A DNA stretch of 64,000 bases, taken from positions 310,001 to 374,000 of the forward strand of contig CAVVFX010000007.1 of the NCBI GenBank assembly GCA_963747535.1, in the 5' to 3' direction. The notes beneath the pieces were generated by a model, which had not been told where the DNA came from, searched no databases, and saw nothing but the letters and a program-made list of their open reading frames with translations. The stretch's first letter is position 1. Every line of letters starts with the position of its first letter. Source of the stretch: CAVVFX01 sp963747535. Its GTDB lineage: Bacteria > Acidobacteriota > Terriglobia > Bryobacterales > Bryobacteraceae. This document shows positions 41,801 to 49,908 of this stretch, piece by piece. The position numbers were made by a program, and so were the translations under genes.

Positions 41801-42491
41801 TTTCGGGAAGCGGCGCGGGATTGATGCCGGCGCCGAGGTCCATGCGGAAGTTCTGGATTCGGGGCTTTTGCGTGGGGGTGACGATGGCGCGGTTGAGCGC
41901 GGTTTCGGCGATCTCGAAATAGGCCTCAGTCAGCAGCGGCGAAAGCTGCAGGGTGTCTTTGTTGTTGAGGAATCCATCCTTGGAAACAGCGTCGGGGGGA
42001 AGGCCGCCGGTGAGATCGTCATCGAGGAGGAGCAGTTCGCGCAGCGTGTTGCGATACTGCGCGACGGTCAGGCGGCGAACGAGCCCGTTCTTTGGCGCCG
42101 GGCGCAGGCGGGCCACTTCGAGGGCGTTGTCGATCCAGTCGACCATGCGCTGGCGATCGACGGCGGAAGGCTGGGGCATGCCTTTGGGCGGCATGGTACC
42201 TTCCCGCAGACGCCGGCGGATGGCCTCCCACATGGGGATGTGCCGGTCCTCGAGGCTGGCGTCAAGTTGGTCGACGCGGATGCCGGCCGTGCCTACATTC
42301 GAGTTATGGCACGTCATGCAGTTTCGTTCGAAGAAGGGTTTGACATATTCTCCGAATGTCGATTGGAGGGCCACTGACTTGGGTGCGGCGGGTTGCGCGA
42401 GCAGGAATCGTGCGGTCAGGATGCCGCAGACCGAAAGCAGAGCGAGCAGCGCCGCGGCCGGCCGGCGATGATGAGAATTGCTGGGTACCAT
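38826..42491 (-). CDS. Large secreted multidomain cytochrome (PSD/DUF1587-DUF1592-DUF1595-DUF1588-DUF1585) with inserted LamG-like domain
   Basis: The 1221-residue protein has a signal region (ALLALLSVCGILTARFLLAQ), a Planctomycete-type cytochrome c domain with CMTCH at 58-62, then DUF1587 (VRRLTVAQYRNTLRELLLLD). A concanavalin/LamG-like domain lies at about 445-630 (GEGDFTVAAWIRPSQLRRAG, QHVAVVVRRGRNETRIYVNG). DUF1592 (IHDFATRAYRRPITAAEESA), DUF1588 with a second heme motif (GCMQCHSKIDPWGVALEEFD) and DUF1585 (LATYATGRTLSYNEV) close it. The usual members are about 750-850 residues, so the inserted domains make this unusually long. It is first in a two-gene unit with the DUF1552 gene. Confidence 0.88.
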   Translation of the reverse strand: MVPSNSHHRRPAAALLALLSVCGILTARFLLAQPAAPKSVALQSTFGEYVKPFFERNCMTCHNSNVGTAGIRVDQLDASLEDRHIPMWEAIRRRLREGTMPPKGMPQPSAVDRQRMVDWIDNALEVARLRPAPKNGLVRRLTVAQYRNTLRELLLLDDDLTGGLPPDAVSKDGFLNNKDTLQLSPLLTEAYFEIAETALNRAIVTPTQKPRIQNFRMDLGAGINPAPLPEKLLLGADNMLLENPDFVVTQVTPVKPFAFEPLIMRTKYRFIEGYRGNDTVRGWRDFDSIYHAVFADMRGSRGYPKGNPYDLVPQGLLLRPAIPTDELFDGEGTYGPKTNFKVSVRELPDDGRFRVTVTAAKYDDGLLLDPGAAPQSANVGNGKEIVWNEPRNTGAITIPKSGIYQIDAWSPEPPSTVDSSHLDEGLAGSYPRDGGPSAQLAGKTHEVDSPAGKALAFAGSGDGYVIPRAALPANDAANLGEGDFTVAAWIRPSQLRRAGLLSLGDTNRLQGWYLDLPDERGTIRFQMTGQNDELVGQFNSIVSSAHGVIRADAWQHVAVVVRRGRNETRIYVNGYLVARSVAGTYRFDDPRSDFRVGRIPISPTFQGSLADVRLYRRPLGEAELLALIQPHRDLVQKPSEPKRNLRLTLGDRQFSGELQQPAFLVVRLDAGPLRLGIHYTGVRDLDRIVFSPLQADQELAMRFVVFEKRLPRVGVHLGLRRDCGSTLAPVGQPETVATEKLQRYVFEGAIRNFPSPEVEKDNVNYLAGMREIGVRSEYTDGRDMPRLLVRSVEFEGPFYESWPPPSYRNIFVDFDRKSDQPAYARKIIHDFATRAYRRPITAAEESALMGVYTKSFASGCTFEQSIKDALLVVLTAPQFLFLIETSSTPAPEPLDNYELASKLSFFLWNGPPDHKILQLAASGALRQDLNAQITRMIADPRFYRFAHEFVSQWLSLDKFQVLDPDRKRFPKLTRDTRARLKEEPIEFVAYLIRNNLPVKNLIQSDFLVADEVVANYYGLGDKTESGFEFMPIRHQRPELGGLLSQAAILAGLSDGRESNPVKRGAWVARKIISEPPADPPPNVPALKPETQGLTLRQRLEQHRSQTGCMQCHSKIDPWGVALEEFDAGGRLKTQPVDAKSILPDKTQVSGANDLKRYLAGDRIDQVAFGFLKHLATYATGRTLSYNEVMSLKQDALKLKPAGYRIEDMVRYVAGSQMFLEK

Positions 42492-42994
42492 ATCTTAATC
42501 TTGGGGGTATATGCAATTTTATAAGTTTTTGAGGGCCTGAAGGGGGCGGCGAAGCTCATCGGCCCCGGACGCGCCCAGAATGACGCGCCCAGAATCACGA
42601 GGGTTGGAGCCAATGCTGTTCACTTAACGTACTGAGCCCTGCATAGCCCGGTGCCTGCCCCCGGAAAGAAAGGAAAGAACAGCCAAAGACTTACTGCCGG
42701 TAGCTCCTCCCGGTCGTCCGCCTCATTGTACTTCCACAGTAGGCGTCACACGGCCAAATGCCGCATCGCCCAGACTACGGACTAGGCGACTTTTCGGTAC
42801 TGATTCCGTGGGCGGCGTTTCACGGGAGGAATCTGCCGCCACCGCCCACAGCCCAGCATTCTCCGAGTGGGAGCGTCACTCGTCCGGGGATTGCTGATTC
42901 CGTGTGCTGCGCTCGAACTCAGTGAGTCAGCTGGTCGTACCATGTTCATAGCGACGGTTTGGTTATTAAGCGATGGAGTTGAGAGGAGCAGACG
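42492..42994 (+). other. Intergenic region, divergent promoters
   Basis: 500 bases between the minus-strand DUF1592 gene and the plus-strand epimerase-like gene. No coding frame is supported. Promoters for both should lie here; no clear operator was seen. Confidence 0.4.
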
Positions 42995-43906
42995 ATGCGT
43001 GTTTTTGTGGCAGGGGCGAGCGGAGCGATTGGCGAACCGTTGATTGCGGAGTTGTTGGAGCGGGGACACTCAGTGGTGGGGATGACAACCAGCGAGGCGC
43101 GCGCGAAGTATCTGGAGGGCCAGGGAGCCGAGGCGGTGATCGTGGACGCGTTCGATGCGCCGGCGGTGGAGGCCGCGCTGCGGCGGTCGAAAGCGGAAGT
43201 GGTCATCGACGAATTGACGTCGCTGCCGAGGGCGCCGGGTGATATGCCGAAATACGCTGCGGGCGATAGGAAGCTAAGGATTGAGGGCGGAGGGAATTTG
43301 TTTCGAGCGGCGCACGTGAGCGGTGTGCGGCGGTATCTACAGCAGTCGAGCGGATTCTTCTTAAAGGCAGCGGCAGGGACGCTGGCGGATGAGTCGTCTC
43401 CGTTGGATGTAAATGCGAGCCCGAGTGTGGCGGCAAGTGCGCGGACGTATACGGAACTGGAGGCGCGGCTGTTCGGTTCCGATGCAATTGAGGGTGTGGC
43501 ACTGCGATACGGATTTTTTTATGGGCCGAAGACGTGGTATTACCCCGGCGAGGCGGCGGCGAACATGGTAATGCGGCAACAGAATGCGGTGGTGAGTAAG
43601 GGCGAAGGCGTGTCGTCGTTTGTGCATATCCACGATGCGGCGACCGCAACGGTGGCGCTGCTGGCGGCGCAGCCGGGAGTGTACAACCTGGTGGATGATG
43701 ACCCTTCGCCGCAGGCCGTGTGGCTGCCGGCATTTGCTAAGTTTGTGGGTGCTCCAGTGCCCCCGCACATGAGCGAGGCGGAAGCGGCGGCAATTGGAGG
43801 GGAAGATGCGGTGTATTACGCGACGAAGCTGAGTGGGGCCTCGAATGCGAAGGCGAAGCGGATTCTCGGCTGGAAACCGCGACGATTGGAGTGGCTGGAG
43901 GCGTAA
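42995..43906 (+). CDS. NAD(P)-dependent epimerase/dehydratase-type extended SDR
   Basis: The 303-residue protein begins MRVFVAGASGAIGEPLIAEL, with the GxxGxxG nucleotide site, after the ribosome-binding site GAGAGGAG. It continues with VIDELTSLP, VRRYLQQSSGFFLKA, YTELEARLF (a Tyr but no Lys four residues on, so YxxxK is absent), GVALRYGFFYGPKTWYYP, SSFVHIHDAATATVALL and GVYNLVDDDPSPQAVW. The pattern is that of atypical extended SDRs acting as NAD(P)H-binding reductases or epimerase-like proteins. Substrate unknown. It appears monocistronic. Confidence 0.82.
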   Translation: MRVFVAGASGAIGEPLIAELLERGHSVVGMTTSEARAKYLEGQGAEAVIVDAFDAPAVEAALRRSKAEVVIDELTSLPRAPGDMPKYAAGDRKLRIEGGGNLFRAAHVSGVRRYLQQSSGFFLKAAAGTLADESSPLDVNASPSVAASARTYTELEARLFGSDAIEGVALRYGFFYGPKTWYYPGEAAANMVMRQQNAVVSKGEGVSSFVHIHDAATATVALLAAQPGVYNLVDDDPSPQAVWLPAFAKFVGAPVPPHMSEAEAAAIGGEDAVYYATKLSGASNAKAKRILGWKPRRLEWLEA

Positions 43907-44128
43907 GTGACCGCGGCGAATGCCGAAAATTGTGCTGACATTATCACAGTCCGACCACGGGCATGGGAACGGACTGGCGGGATAATGATTGATGCCCGAC
44001 AGGCCGCTGCGTCCATTGATGCACGATTTGATCTTGTTTTCCCTAATTTTCGAACGTGTGGTCCCCGTCACGTCAACTTAATGGGAAAGGGACCGCTCAC
44101 TGCTCAATTCCGAGATTAGTAACGATAG

Positions 44129-44314
44129 ACGTACGTCGTTCCCCGGATTGGGCAGTCGCTCGGCGAACTCGCCGGGTCCCAAGGCGTTCACGCAATCACT
44201 GATTTCGAGGCTTTACTCGGTCACTCTGCGAGCGACGACGAGTCGGTTGAAGAGTTTGCGGCAATGCTCCGCGAGTGGCGAAGCAAAGGCGCTCCGGCAA
44301 AACGCCCGGCATGA
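44129..44314 (+). pseudogene. Decayed antitoxin fragment
   Basis: A frame without start codon, directly after a TAG, reads RIGQSLGELAGSQGVHAITD then DESVEEFAAMLREWRSKGAP and ends at a TGA that overlaps the ATG of the following PIN fragment. The arrangement and acidic tail fit an antitoxin 3' end; the DNA-binding part is missing or degraded. Confidence 0.5.
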
Positions 44315-44530
44315 ACGCGGCGATAGTCGACACCGACGTCGTGTCGACGCTTTTTAAGGGCGATTCTCGTGCCCATCTTTTCCGCGGTCACGTCAGCGGT
44401 CGCCTTCTAGGAATTTCCTTCATGACGCTCGCGGAATTGGAGCGCTGGCATTTGGAGCGAAACTGAGGGGCATTCCGAAGAGCGGAGTTGGCCCGACATT
44501 TGACTAGCTACTTTCTGGCGCAAAATTGTA
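44311..44530 (+). pseudogene. Decayed PIN-domain toxin gene with internal stop
   Basis: From ATG 44311 the frame reads MNAAIVDTDVVSTLFKGDSR and SFMTLAELERWHLERN, the first half of a VapC-type PIN domain, then hits TGA (44464-44466) where the family has Trp (TGG). Reading on, GAFRRAELARHLTSYFL continues the family pattern until about 44520, after which it is lost ahead of an inverted repeat. The gene is truncated and inactive. Confidence 0.6.
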
Positions 44531-44630
44531 GGGCTAACTCTTTTGTTCGCATTGAGCGTCGTGCCGGCCTGCTGCGGGAACGTCCAGGTTTCGTCTGTTG
44601 TCATTTCAGAGGTCCCTGGACAACGACCTC

Positions 44631-44780
44631 CTCCGCGGGTTTCTCTGCGGCTCGGCGCCTCTGCGGTAATCCACAGATCATCCCATTGCCGGACTGCTTG
44701 CCTCCGAAAACTCCTACTTATCTGACGCGGGAAGCCTGAACTCCACCGCGGAGACGCCGAGCCGCAGAGGGTCGCGGAGG
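44631..44780. repeat. Inverted repeat of the CTCCGCG/CGCGGAG type
   Basis: 44631-44668 (CTCTGCGGCTCGGCGCCTCT core) pairs with 44745-44780 (CGGAGACGCCGAGCCGCAGA core) with several mismatches. It resembles the element at 32941-33082 and abuts the decayed PIN gene. Confidence 0.65.
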
Positions 44781-44839
44781 GTCTCCTAATCTCCCTAAAA
44801 GTTTCTGAACATTTGCATTGCATTCTGTTTCATTGTATT

Positions 44840-44859
44840 TTTCACTATCAATAGTGAAA
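44840..44859. repeat. Perfect AT-rich palindrome
   Basis: TTTCACTAT-CA-ATAGTGAAA, nine-base arms. It looks like an operator but stands in front of a decayed toxin fragment, so it may be the old autoregulatory site of that module. Local AT content is higher than in the surroundings. Confidence 0.5.
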
Positions 44860-44864
44860 CATAA

Positions 44865-45077
44865 CGCGCGATAGGCTATATCGACCGAATCGAGGAATGT
44901 TGCCGCAGCCTTTCGTTGTTTCCGAACCGTGGAACGAGGCGTGAGGATCTGCGCCCCGGCTTACGAATTCTGGGCTTCGAACGCCGCGCCGAGATCGCAT
45001 TCCATATCCACGGCGACACGGTGACGATCCTACGCGCTTTCTATGGTGGGCGTGATATTGAGACTGCTTTCCCCTGA
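44865..45077 (+). pseudogene. ParE/RelE-family toxin, C-terminal fragment
   Basis: The frame starts right after a TAA without a start codon and reads AIGYIDRIEECCRSLSLFPN, RGTRREDLRPGLRILGFERR, AEIAFHIHGDTVTILRAFYG, GRD..., ending at TGA 45075. This is the last two thirds of a ParE-type toxin; the N-terminal strand and helix are missing. Confidence 0.65.
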
Positions 45078-45186
45078 TATCAGAGATTCAAACTAACGGA
45101 GAACTCCGATGGCGTCTCGACCAGTCCCCATGAACGCGCCTACAGCCGATAGATGGACCTGAAGCGAGTCCCCGTATACTGGTTTT

Positions 45187-45390
45187 ATGAAGTTTCGCGT
45201 GGTTCTCGAATACGATCTGGTTGCAAAGAGTTATTCTGCCGTCTGTCCGGAACTTCCGGGCTGCGCTTCAGCAGGAGACACCGAAGCAGAGGCGCATCAG
45301 AACATTGAAGAGGCGATTCGCCTCTATCTTCAGCCCGCCCACCTCGATCTGCCGCAGCATGCCAAGCTCATCGAGGTGACGGTTGGGTGA
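45187..45390 (+). CDS. hicB: HicB-family antitoxin
   Basis: 67 residues: MKFRVVLEYDLVAKSYSAVC, PELPGCASAGDTEAEAHQNI, EEAIRLYLQP. This is the HicB RNase H-like fold with the PELPGC..G.T..EA..N..EAI pattern. It is a short form lacking a C-terminal DNA-binding domain. The hicA gene follows with overlap, but is out of frame (see next feature), so this antitoxin may be an orphan unless slippage restores HicA. Gene order hicB-hicA is the reverse of the classical one but common in this subtype. Confidence 0.82.
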   Translation: MKFRVVLEYDLVAKSYSAVCPELPGCASAGDTEAEAHQNIEEAIRLYLQPAHLDLPQHAKLIEVTVG

Positions 45391-45611
45391 ACGCGGAACG
45401 CCCAGGCTCACTTCGGACCAAGTAATAAAAAATTCTTCGCCTAAACCGCTTTGAGCGAGTCGGCAGCTCCGGCAGCCATCAGAAGTGGCGTCATCCGATC
45501 AGCGGCAAGCAAGTGATCGTCGCTCACCATCGAGGCCGCATTTTTCCACTCGGCACGATGAGGGCAATCATGGAGGGCAGCGGAATAGAACCGGAGAAAT
45601 GGTTGGATTGA
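45383..45611 (+). pseudogene. hicA: hicA mRNA interferase gene with +1 frameshift in an A6 run
   Basis: TTG 45383 (GAGGTGACGG ahead of it) opens a frame reading ...TPRLTSDQVIK, the HicA N-terminus. At AAAAAA (45427-45432) the frame is lost; with one A fewer it continues ILRLNRFERVGSSGSHQKWR, HPISGKQVIVAHHRGRIFPL, GTMRAIMEGSGIEPEKWLD and stop. The catalytic His (GSHQKW) and the fold are otherwise intact over the full length of about 75 codons. It is a recent pseudogene, a sequencing error, or a slippage-controlled gene. Confidence 0.75.
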
Positions 45612-46799
45612 CGCGGGTTGCACTCATTCACGATTATTACTCCCCATAGACGCCCCTCCCAGTCTGTGCACTCTGCAAACTGACCCGCATGCCAGTCACC
45701 AGCCGTTAGCCCATTTCTGCCCCCTCATCACAACGACATAGCCGCCGCCTGCTCAATAACCTTGTCGTCGCATGTCAACCTCAAAGTAGAACGGCCAAGG
45801 TGTGCCGTCCGCCGGTCGCCCGCGCGCGACCTTTCTGAAATTTGAGGAGTGCCATTTGCCGACGTTTCCCGTCTTTACCGCCTCGCCTGCCGGACGTGCC
45901 GCGCCACCGCTAAAGAGATGGAAGCTTGCATACCAGGAAATCGCAAGATCCGCCGTCGACACCGCTGGCGATAAAGCTGGCGATAAAGAAAGTCCCCGAA
46001 ACCGGTCCCGGCGTGGAACGTGCCCGCATCCGCCCTCTTGCGCTTCTTTCATCTCCTCCTGTCCGGGTCATGGGTCTGGCGGCTTGGTGCGCGCTCATAT
46101 TTCCGCATCCTCTGCATAATGGTGCACAAACGAACAACCTCCGCCAGTGAACGGGACCCGCATAACCATAACAAATCATTACTACTTAGAAGAAATTGGC
46201 TTCTTCCGAAAATATCGCGCAACGCCGGTGCGAGAAGGGTGGCAAGTCACCTCAAATCTTCGGCTTATCTGCGTTCATCTGTGTTCATCCCTGCGGCCCT
46301 TGCCTTTTCTCTTTTACGTCCGTACAACTCGCGCGAGCTGTGTTCGGTCCCAATTTTCATTTCCTGGGGTGTCCGCGCTTTGGCGGTCAAGGCTTTCGAT
46401 CCGCAAAACCGCGCGAAACCCGCCCCCCCAACCCCACCCTGTGTGCATCCCACCTCATTGCCAGAAACCAAACCGCCCCGCCTGAGATTCCCACCCTCAG
46501 ACCGAACAGGAGTTCGTTTTTTCGTTGCACCCCAGGGGCGCTCCTCCGCGCAGCCTCACGCACAAAGGTGCACAAACCCAAAACCGCTGCACTTGCCGCT
46601 CTCCGGATAACTAAAGATAAAGACAGCCACTTATCAAAAATTGGCTTCCTTCCGCAAAAACGCCGTCTGCATCAGCAGACTGCGCCAGAGCACCTGTCGG
46701 GCGTACAGACAGCCCTTAAGTGAACCGTATTGGGGTTAGAGCCGCTGCGGTCTGCCGGAATAGTGGCCCCGATGGACGCTGCAAGGTTCTGGACCACGG
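45612..46799 (+). other. Gene-free region of about 1.2 kb
   Basis: No gene is supported. A 12-base direct duplication, GCTGGCGATAAA twice, is at about 45964-45988. The long repeat copy B occupies 46195-46422. Downstream, 46423-46700 is unusual pyrimidine-rich sequence (many CCC and CACC runs) unlike coding DNA here. Confidence 0.5.
46195..46422 (+). repeat. Long interspersed repeat, copy B (inverted partner at 26880-27106)
   Basis: About 228 bases starting AATTGGCTTCTTCCGAAAAT, near-identical to the reverse complement of copy A; similarity fades after GGCTTTCGAT (46391-46400). No transposase, terminal inverted repeats or target duplication is visible. Confidence 0.85.
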
Positions 46800-49700
46800 T
46801 TGCGGCGGCAATTGCGCTCCATTAAAGTGGTCGGAGTGGACGCTCACTTCTTCCGGCTCGGAGTCTTTCTATCGGCGCTCGCCGTTTCGGCTCAGGCACA
46901 GAGCCCGGCGCTGGAACTTTTCGAGAAGAAGATCCGGCCGGTCCTGGTGTCGAGATGCTCGGCTTGCCACGGCTCGGCTTTGGCGTCGCCCCAGGCGGGA
47001 TTGGCGCTCGATACAGCGGAGGGCCTCCGGCGGGTGGTGCAGAGCGGGGATCCCGATAACAGCCAATTGATCCGGGCAATACGCTATACCGACAAGCAGC
47101 TTAAGATGCCGCCGGGAAATCGGCTGCCGGCGGATGTGGTGGCTGATTTCGAAATGTGGGTTCGGGAGGGTGCTGCACTACCCGCCGATGCACCTGCGGC
47201 CGCGAAGAAAAAGGTTGTGCTCTGGTCGTTGCAAAAGCCGCGGGTGGTGCCCGGGCATGACGATATCGATAGTTTTATTCGGGAGAAACTTGCCGCGAAA
47301 GGTTTGGCGCCTTCACCGGAAGCCGATAAGCGGACGCTGATTCGGCGGGTAACCTTCGATCTGATCGGGCTGCCACCAACAGCAGAGGAGATCGACGCGT
47401 TTGTTGGCGACAACTCGCCGAAGGCATATGCGCGACTGGTCGACCGGCTGCTTGCGTCACCACACTACGGGGAGCGATGGGGCCGGCACTGGCTGGATGT
47501 TGCGCGATATGCCGATTCGGTGAACGATTCGGTGAATGCGGGGCAGCGGTATCCGTGGTCGTATACGTATCGCGATTGGGTGATCCGCGCGTTCAACGAA
47601 GATCTGCCTTACGACAAGTTTCTGTTGTATCAACTCGCGGCCGATCATGTGAGATCGATCGAACCGCGCAACCTTGCCGCGCTCGGGTTCTTGAGTTTAG
47701 GCCGTGAGTTTCCCAAGAGTTATCCCGAAACGGTGGATGACCGGATCGACGCGGTGGCTCGCGGGATGCTCGGGATGACGGTGGCGTGTGCGCGGTGCCA
47801 TGATCATAAGTTCGATCCGATTCCCAGCGCGGACTACTATTCGCTGTATTCGATCCTGTCGAATATTCGCCCGCCGGCGGAATTGCCGCTCTTGGGAAAG
47901 CCGGGTCCCTTGACGCCGAAGCAGCAGCTTTATAACCAGCGGCTGGAAAATATTCAAGATGCCTTGCAGGAGTACCGTGTGCGGCGCAATAAGGAGCAGA
48001 TCGCGTTCTTCAAGACTCAAACGGTCGATTATCTCCTGGCCGTGCATGACTCGGAGGGGTTGAGCAATCCCGCGGTCGAAGAATTGGTGCGCGACCGGCA
48101 ATTGAATCTGTATATGCTGAACCGGTGGCGGAAGTTTCTGGCGGAATCGAAGTCGTCGGGCGAGCCCGTGTTTCGGGCTTGGCATGCGGCGGCCGGGCGC
48201 TCCGCGGCGTCGTTGAAGGAACTTGCGGCATCCTACGCGGCGAAGCTGGCGCAACATGATCGCGCGGAGCCGTTCGCCGACCCCGAGGAAGAGCGCTGGC
48301 GTGCGGTGATGCGCGGGCCGAGGTCGCCGGTCGATGTGCCGGTGGAAGAGTTCGAACTGATCTTCACGGAAGGCGACAGCAATAATACTCGTTCCATTCG
48401 CGTACGATATGGGGCCATGTTGGCCCAGGCTGCTTACGACGGGGCGGCTCCGCGTGCCATGGCAGTAGAGGATGTGCCGGACGCGAAGCCGGTGCATGTG
48501 TTTCTACGCGGCAATCCAAACAATCCCGGGCCGCTCGCGCCTCCTCACTTCCTTTCGTGTTTGGGCGGCAACGAGTATACCGAAGGTAGCGCGCGGCTCG
48601 ATCTCGCGCGAAGTATTGTGGATCCGGAGAATCCACTGACCGCGCGGGTGATGGTGAATCGGATATGGATGCATCATTTCGGCGCGGGACTGGTTCGCAC
48701 ACCAAGCGACTTTGGGATGCGCGGTGACCCTCCCACACATCCGGAACTGCTCGACTTTCTGGCTGTCCGGTTTATGCAATCGGGATGGTCAATCAAGAAC
48801 ATGCACCGGTTGATCGTCATGTCCGCGACTTACCGGCAGTCGAGCGCCGATAACGATGCAGGGCGCAAGGCTGATCCGGAAAATCAATGGTTGTGGCGAA
48901 TGAACCGCCAGCGGTTGGAGATTGAGTGTCTGCGGGATGCGATGCTGGCGGTTGCGGGGCGCTTGGATCTGACCGTCGGGGGACTGCCGTTCTCCCTTAC
49001 GGCTCAGCCTTCGGTACCGAGGCGGTCGGTATACGGGTTCATCGAGCGAGGACGGGTTCCGGGTTTGCTGAGTGCGTTCGATTTTGCTTCCCCGGATCAG
49101 CACGTTCCGATGCGTTTTACGACGACGGTTCCGCAGCAGGCTTTGTTCTTTCTGAATAGCCCGTTTGTCGCAGAGCAGAGCCGGGCGATTGCGGCCCGTC
49201 TGAACGGAGGCGATGCGGCGGGGCGCGTGCGGCAGATTTTCCGATGGATCTTTGGGCGTGAGCCGGAACCTCGCGAGTTAAATCTCGGGCTGAAATTTGT
49301 GGCCCAGCGCGACGAAGAGACCGCTGCCGTCAGTGCGCCGTCTCCATGGCAGTACGGCATTGGCGGTAATGGGTCGTTCACTCCTTTTCCGACGTTCGTT
49401 GACGAGCACTGGCAGGGCGGATCGGTTTTGCCGGCGGGAAACTTTGGCAAAGCTGTGCTGCGCGCGGCCGGTGGGGAACCCGGGGAGAGACCGGAGCAAG
49501 CGGTCGTGCTGCGGTGGGTGAGCCCGGTCGCGGGAAAGCTGGCTATTGAAGGAACGCTACGGCATGGGCAGGGTGCTGTGCCTTATGGCGACGGCGTGCG
49601 TGGGCGCATCGTGTCGAGCCGCGATGGGGAACTGGCGTCATGGACTGTAAACGGTTCGAGCGCCGAGACGAAGTTGAGCGGGTTGCATGTCGAGAAGGGC

Positions 49701-49898
49701 GACACGATCGACTTCATTGTTGACGGCCGGCGCGATCCCGAGAACGACGCGTTCTCGTGGTCGCCGGCGATCAACGTTGGAGCACAGAGTTGGAATTCGA
49801 AGAATGACTTCGCCGGCCCGGTGCCCGCACCACTGGATGTTTGGGCACGCTACGCACAAGTGTTGCTTGGCACGAATGAATTCGCATTTGTGGATTAA
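46800..49898 (+). CDS. Secreted PSD1 cytochrome-DUF1549-DUF1553 protein
   Basis: The 1032-residue protein likely starts at TTG 46800, which gives a charged n-region (RRQLRSIK) before the signal core (LGVFLSALAVSAQAQ); GTG 46827 is an alternative. A Planctomycete-type cytochrome c domain has CSACH at 53-57. DUF1549 follows (VTFDLIGLPPTAEEIDAFVG, GRHWLDVARYADSVND, MTVACARCHDHKFDPIPSAD with another heme-like motif), then DUF1553 (NPLTARVMVNRIWMHHFGAG, RLIVMSATYRQSS, RLEIECLRDAMLAVAG, FFLNSPFVAEQSRA). The last 200 residues form a beta-rich extra region after DUF1553 (LAIEGTLRHGQGAVPYGDGV). These proteins occur with DUF1501 partners, as here, and are thought to work in extracellular carbohydrate processing; biochemistry is not established. 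Confidence 0.9.
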   Translation: MRRQLRSIKVVGVDAHFFRLGVFLSALAVSAQAQSPALELFEKKIRPVLVSRCSACHGSALASPQAGLALDTAEGLRRVVQSGDPDNSQLIRAIRYTDKQLKMPPGNRLPADVVADFEMWVREGAALPADAPAAAKKKVVLWSLQKPRVVPGHDDIDSFIREKLAAKGLAPSPEADKRTLIRRVTFDLIGLPPTAEEIDAFVGDNSPKAYARLVDRLLASPHYGERWGRHWLDVARYADSVNDSVNAGQRYPWSYTYRDWVIRAFNEDLPYDKFLLYQLAADHVRSIEPRNLAALGFLSLGREFPKSYPETVDDRIDAVARGMLGMTVACARCHDHKFDPIPSADYYSLYSILSNIRPPAELPLLGKPGPLTPKQQLYNQRLENIQDALQEYRVRRNKEQIAFFKTQTVDYLLAVHDSEGLSNPAVEELVRDRQLNLYMLNRWRKFLAESKSSGEPVFRAWHAAAGRSAASLKELAASYAAKLAQHDRAEPFADPEEERWRAVMRGPRSPVDVPVEEFELIFTEGDSNNTRSIRVRYGAMLAQAAYDGAAPRAMAVEDVPDAKPVHVFLRGNPNNPGPLAPPHFLSCLGGNEYTEGSARLDLARSIVDPENPLTARVMVNRIWMHHFGAGLVRTPSDFGMRGDPPTHPELLDFLAVRFMQSGWSIKNMHRLIVMSATYRQSSADNDAGRKADPENQWLWRMNRQRLEIECLRDAMLAVAGRLDLTVGGLPFSLTAQPSVPRRSVYGFIERGRVPGLLSAFDFASPDQHVPMRFTTTVPQQALFFLNSPFVAEQSRAIAARLNGGDAAGRVRQIFRWIFGREPEPRELNLGLKFVAQRDEETAAVSAPSPWQYGIGGNGSFTPFPTFVDEHWQGGSVLPAGNFGKAVLRAAGGEPGERPEQAVVLRWVSPVAGKLAIEGTLRHGQGAVPYGDGVRGRIVSSRDGELASWTVNGSSAETKLSGLHVEKGDTIDFIVDGRRDPENDAFSWSPAINVGAQSWNSKNDFAGPVPAPLDVWARYAQVLLGTNEFAFVD

Positions 49899-49908
49899 GG
49901 ATGATGGC

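Noticed and set aside
43907..44119. 70-codon frame right after the epimerase-like gene
   Set aside because: Starts one base after the stop, no motif, composition not coding-like.
45802..46119. Frames in the 45.8-46.1 kb spacer on both strands
   Set aside because: No ribosome-binding site, low-complexity and repeat-derived residues.
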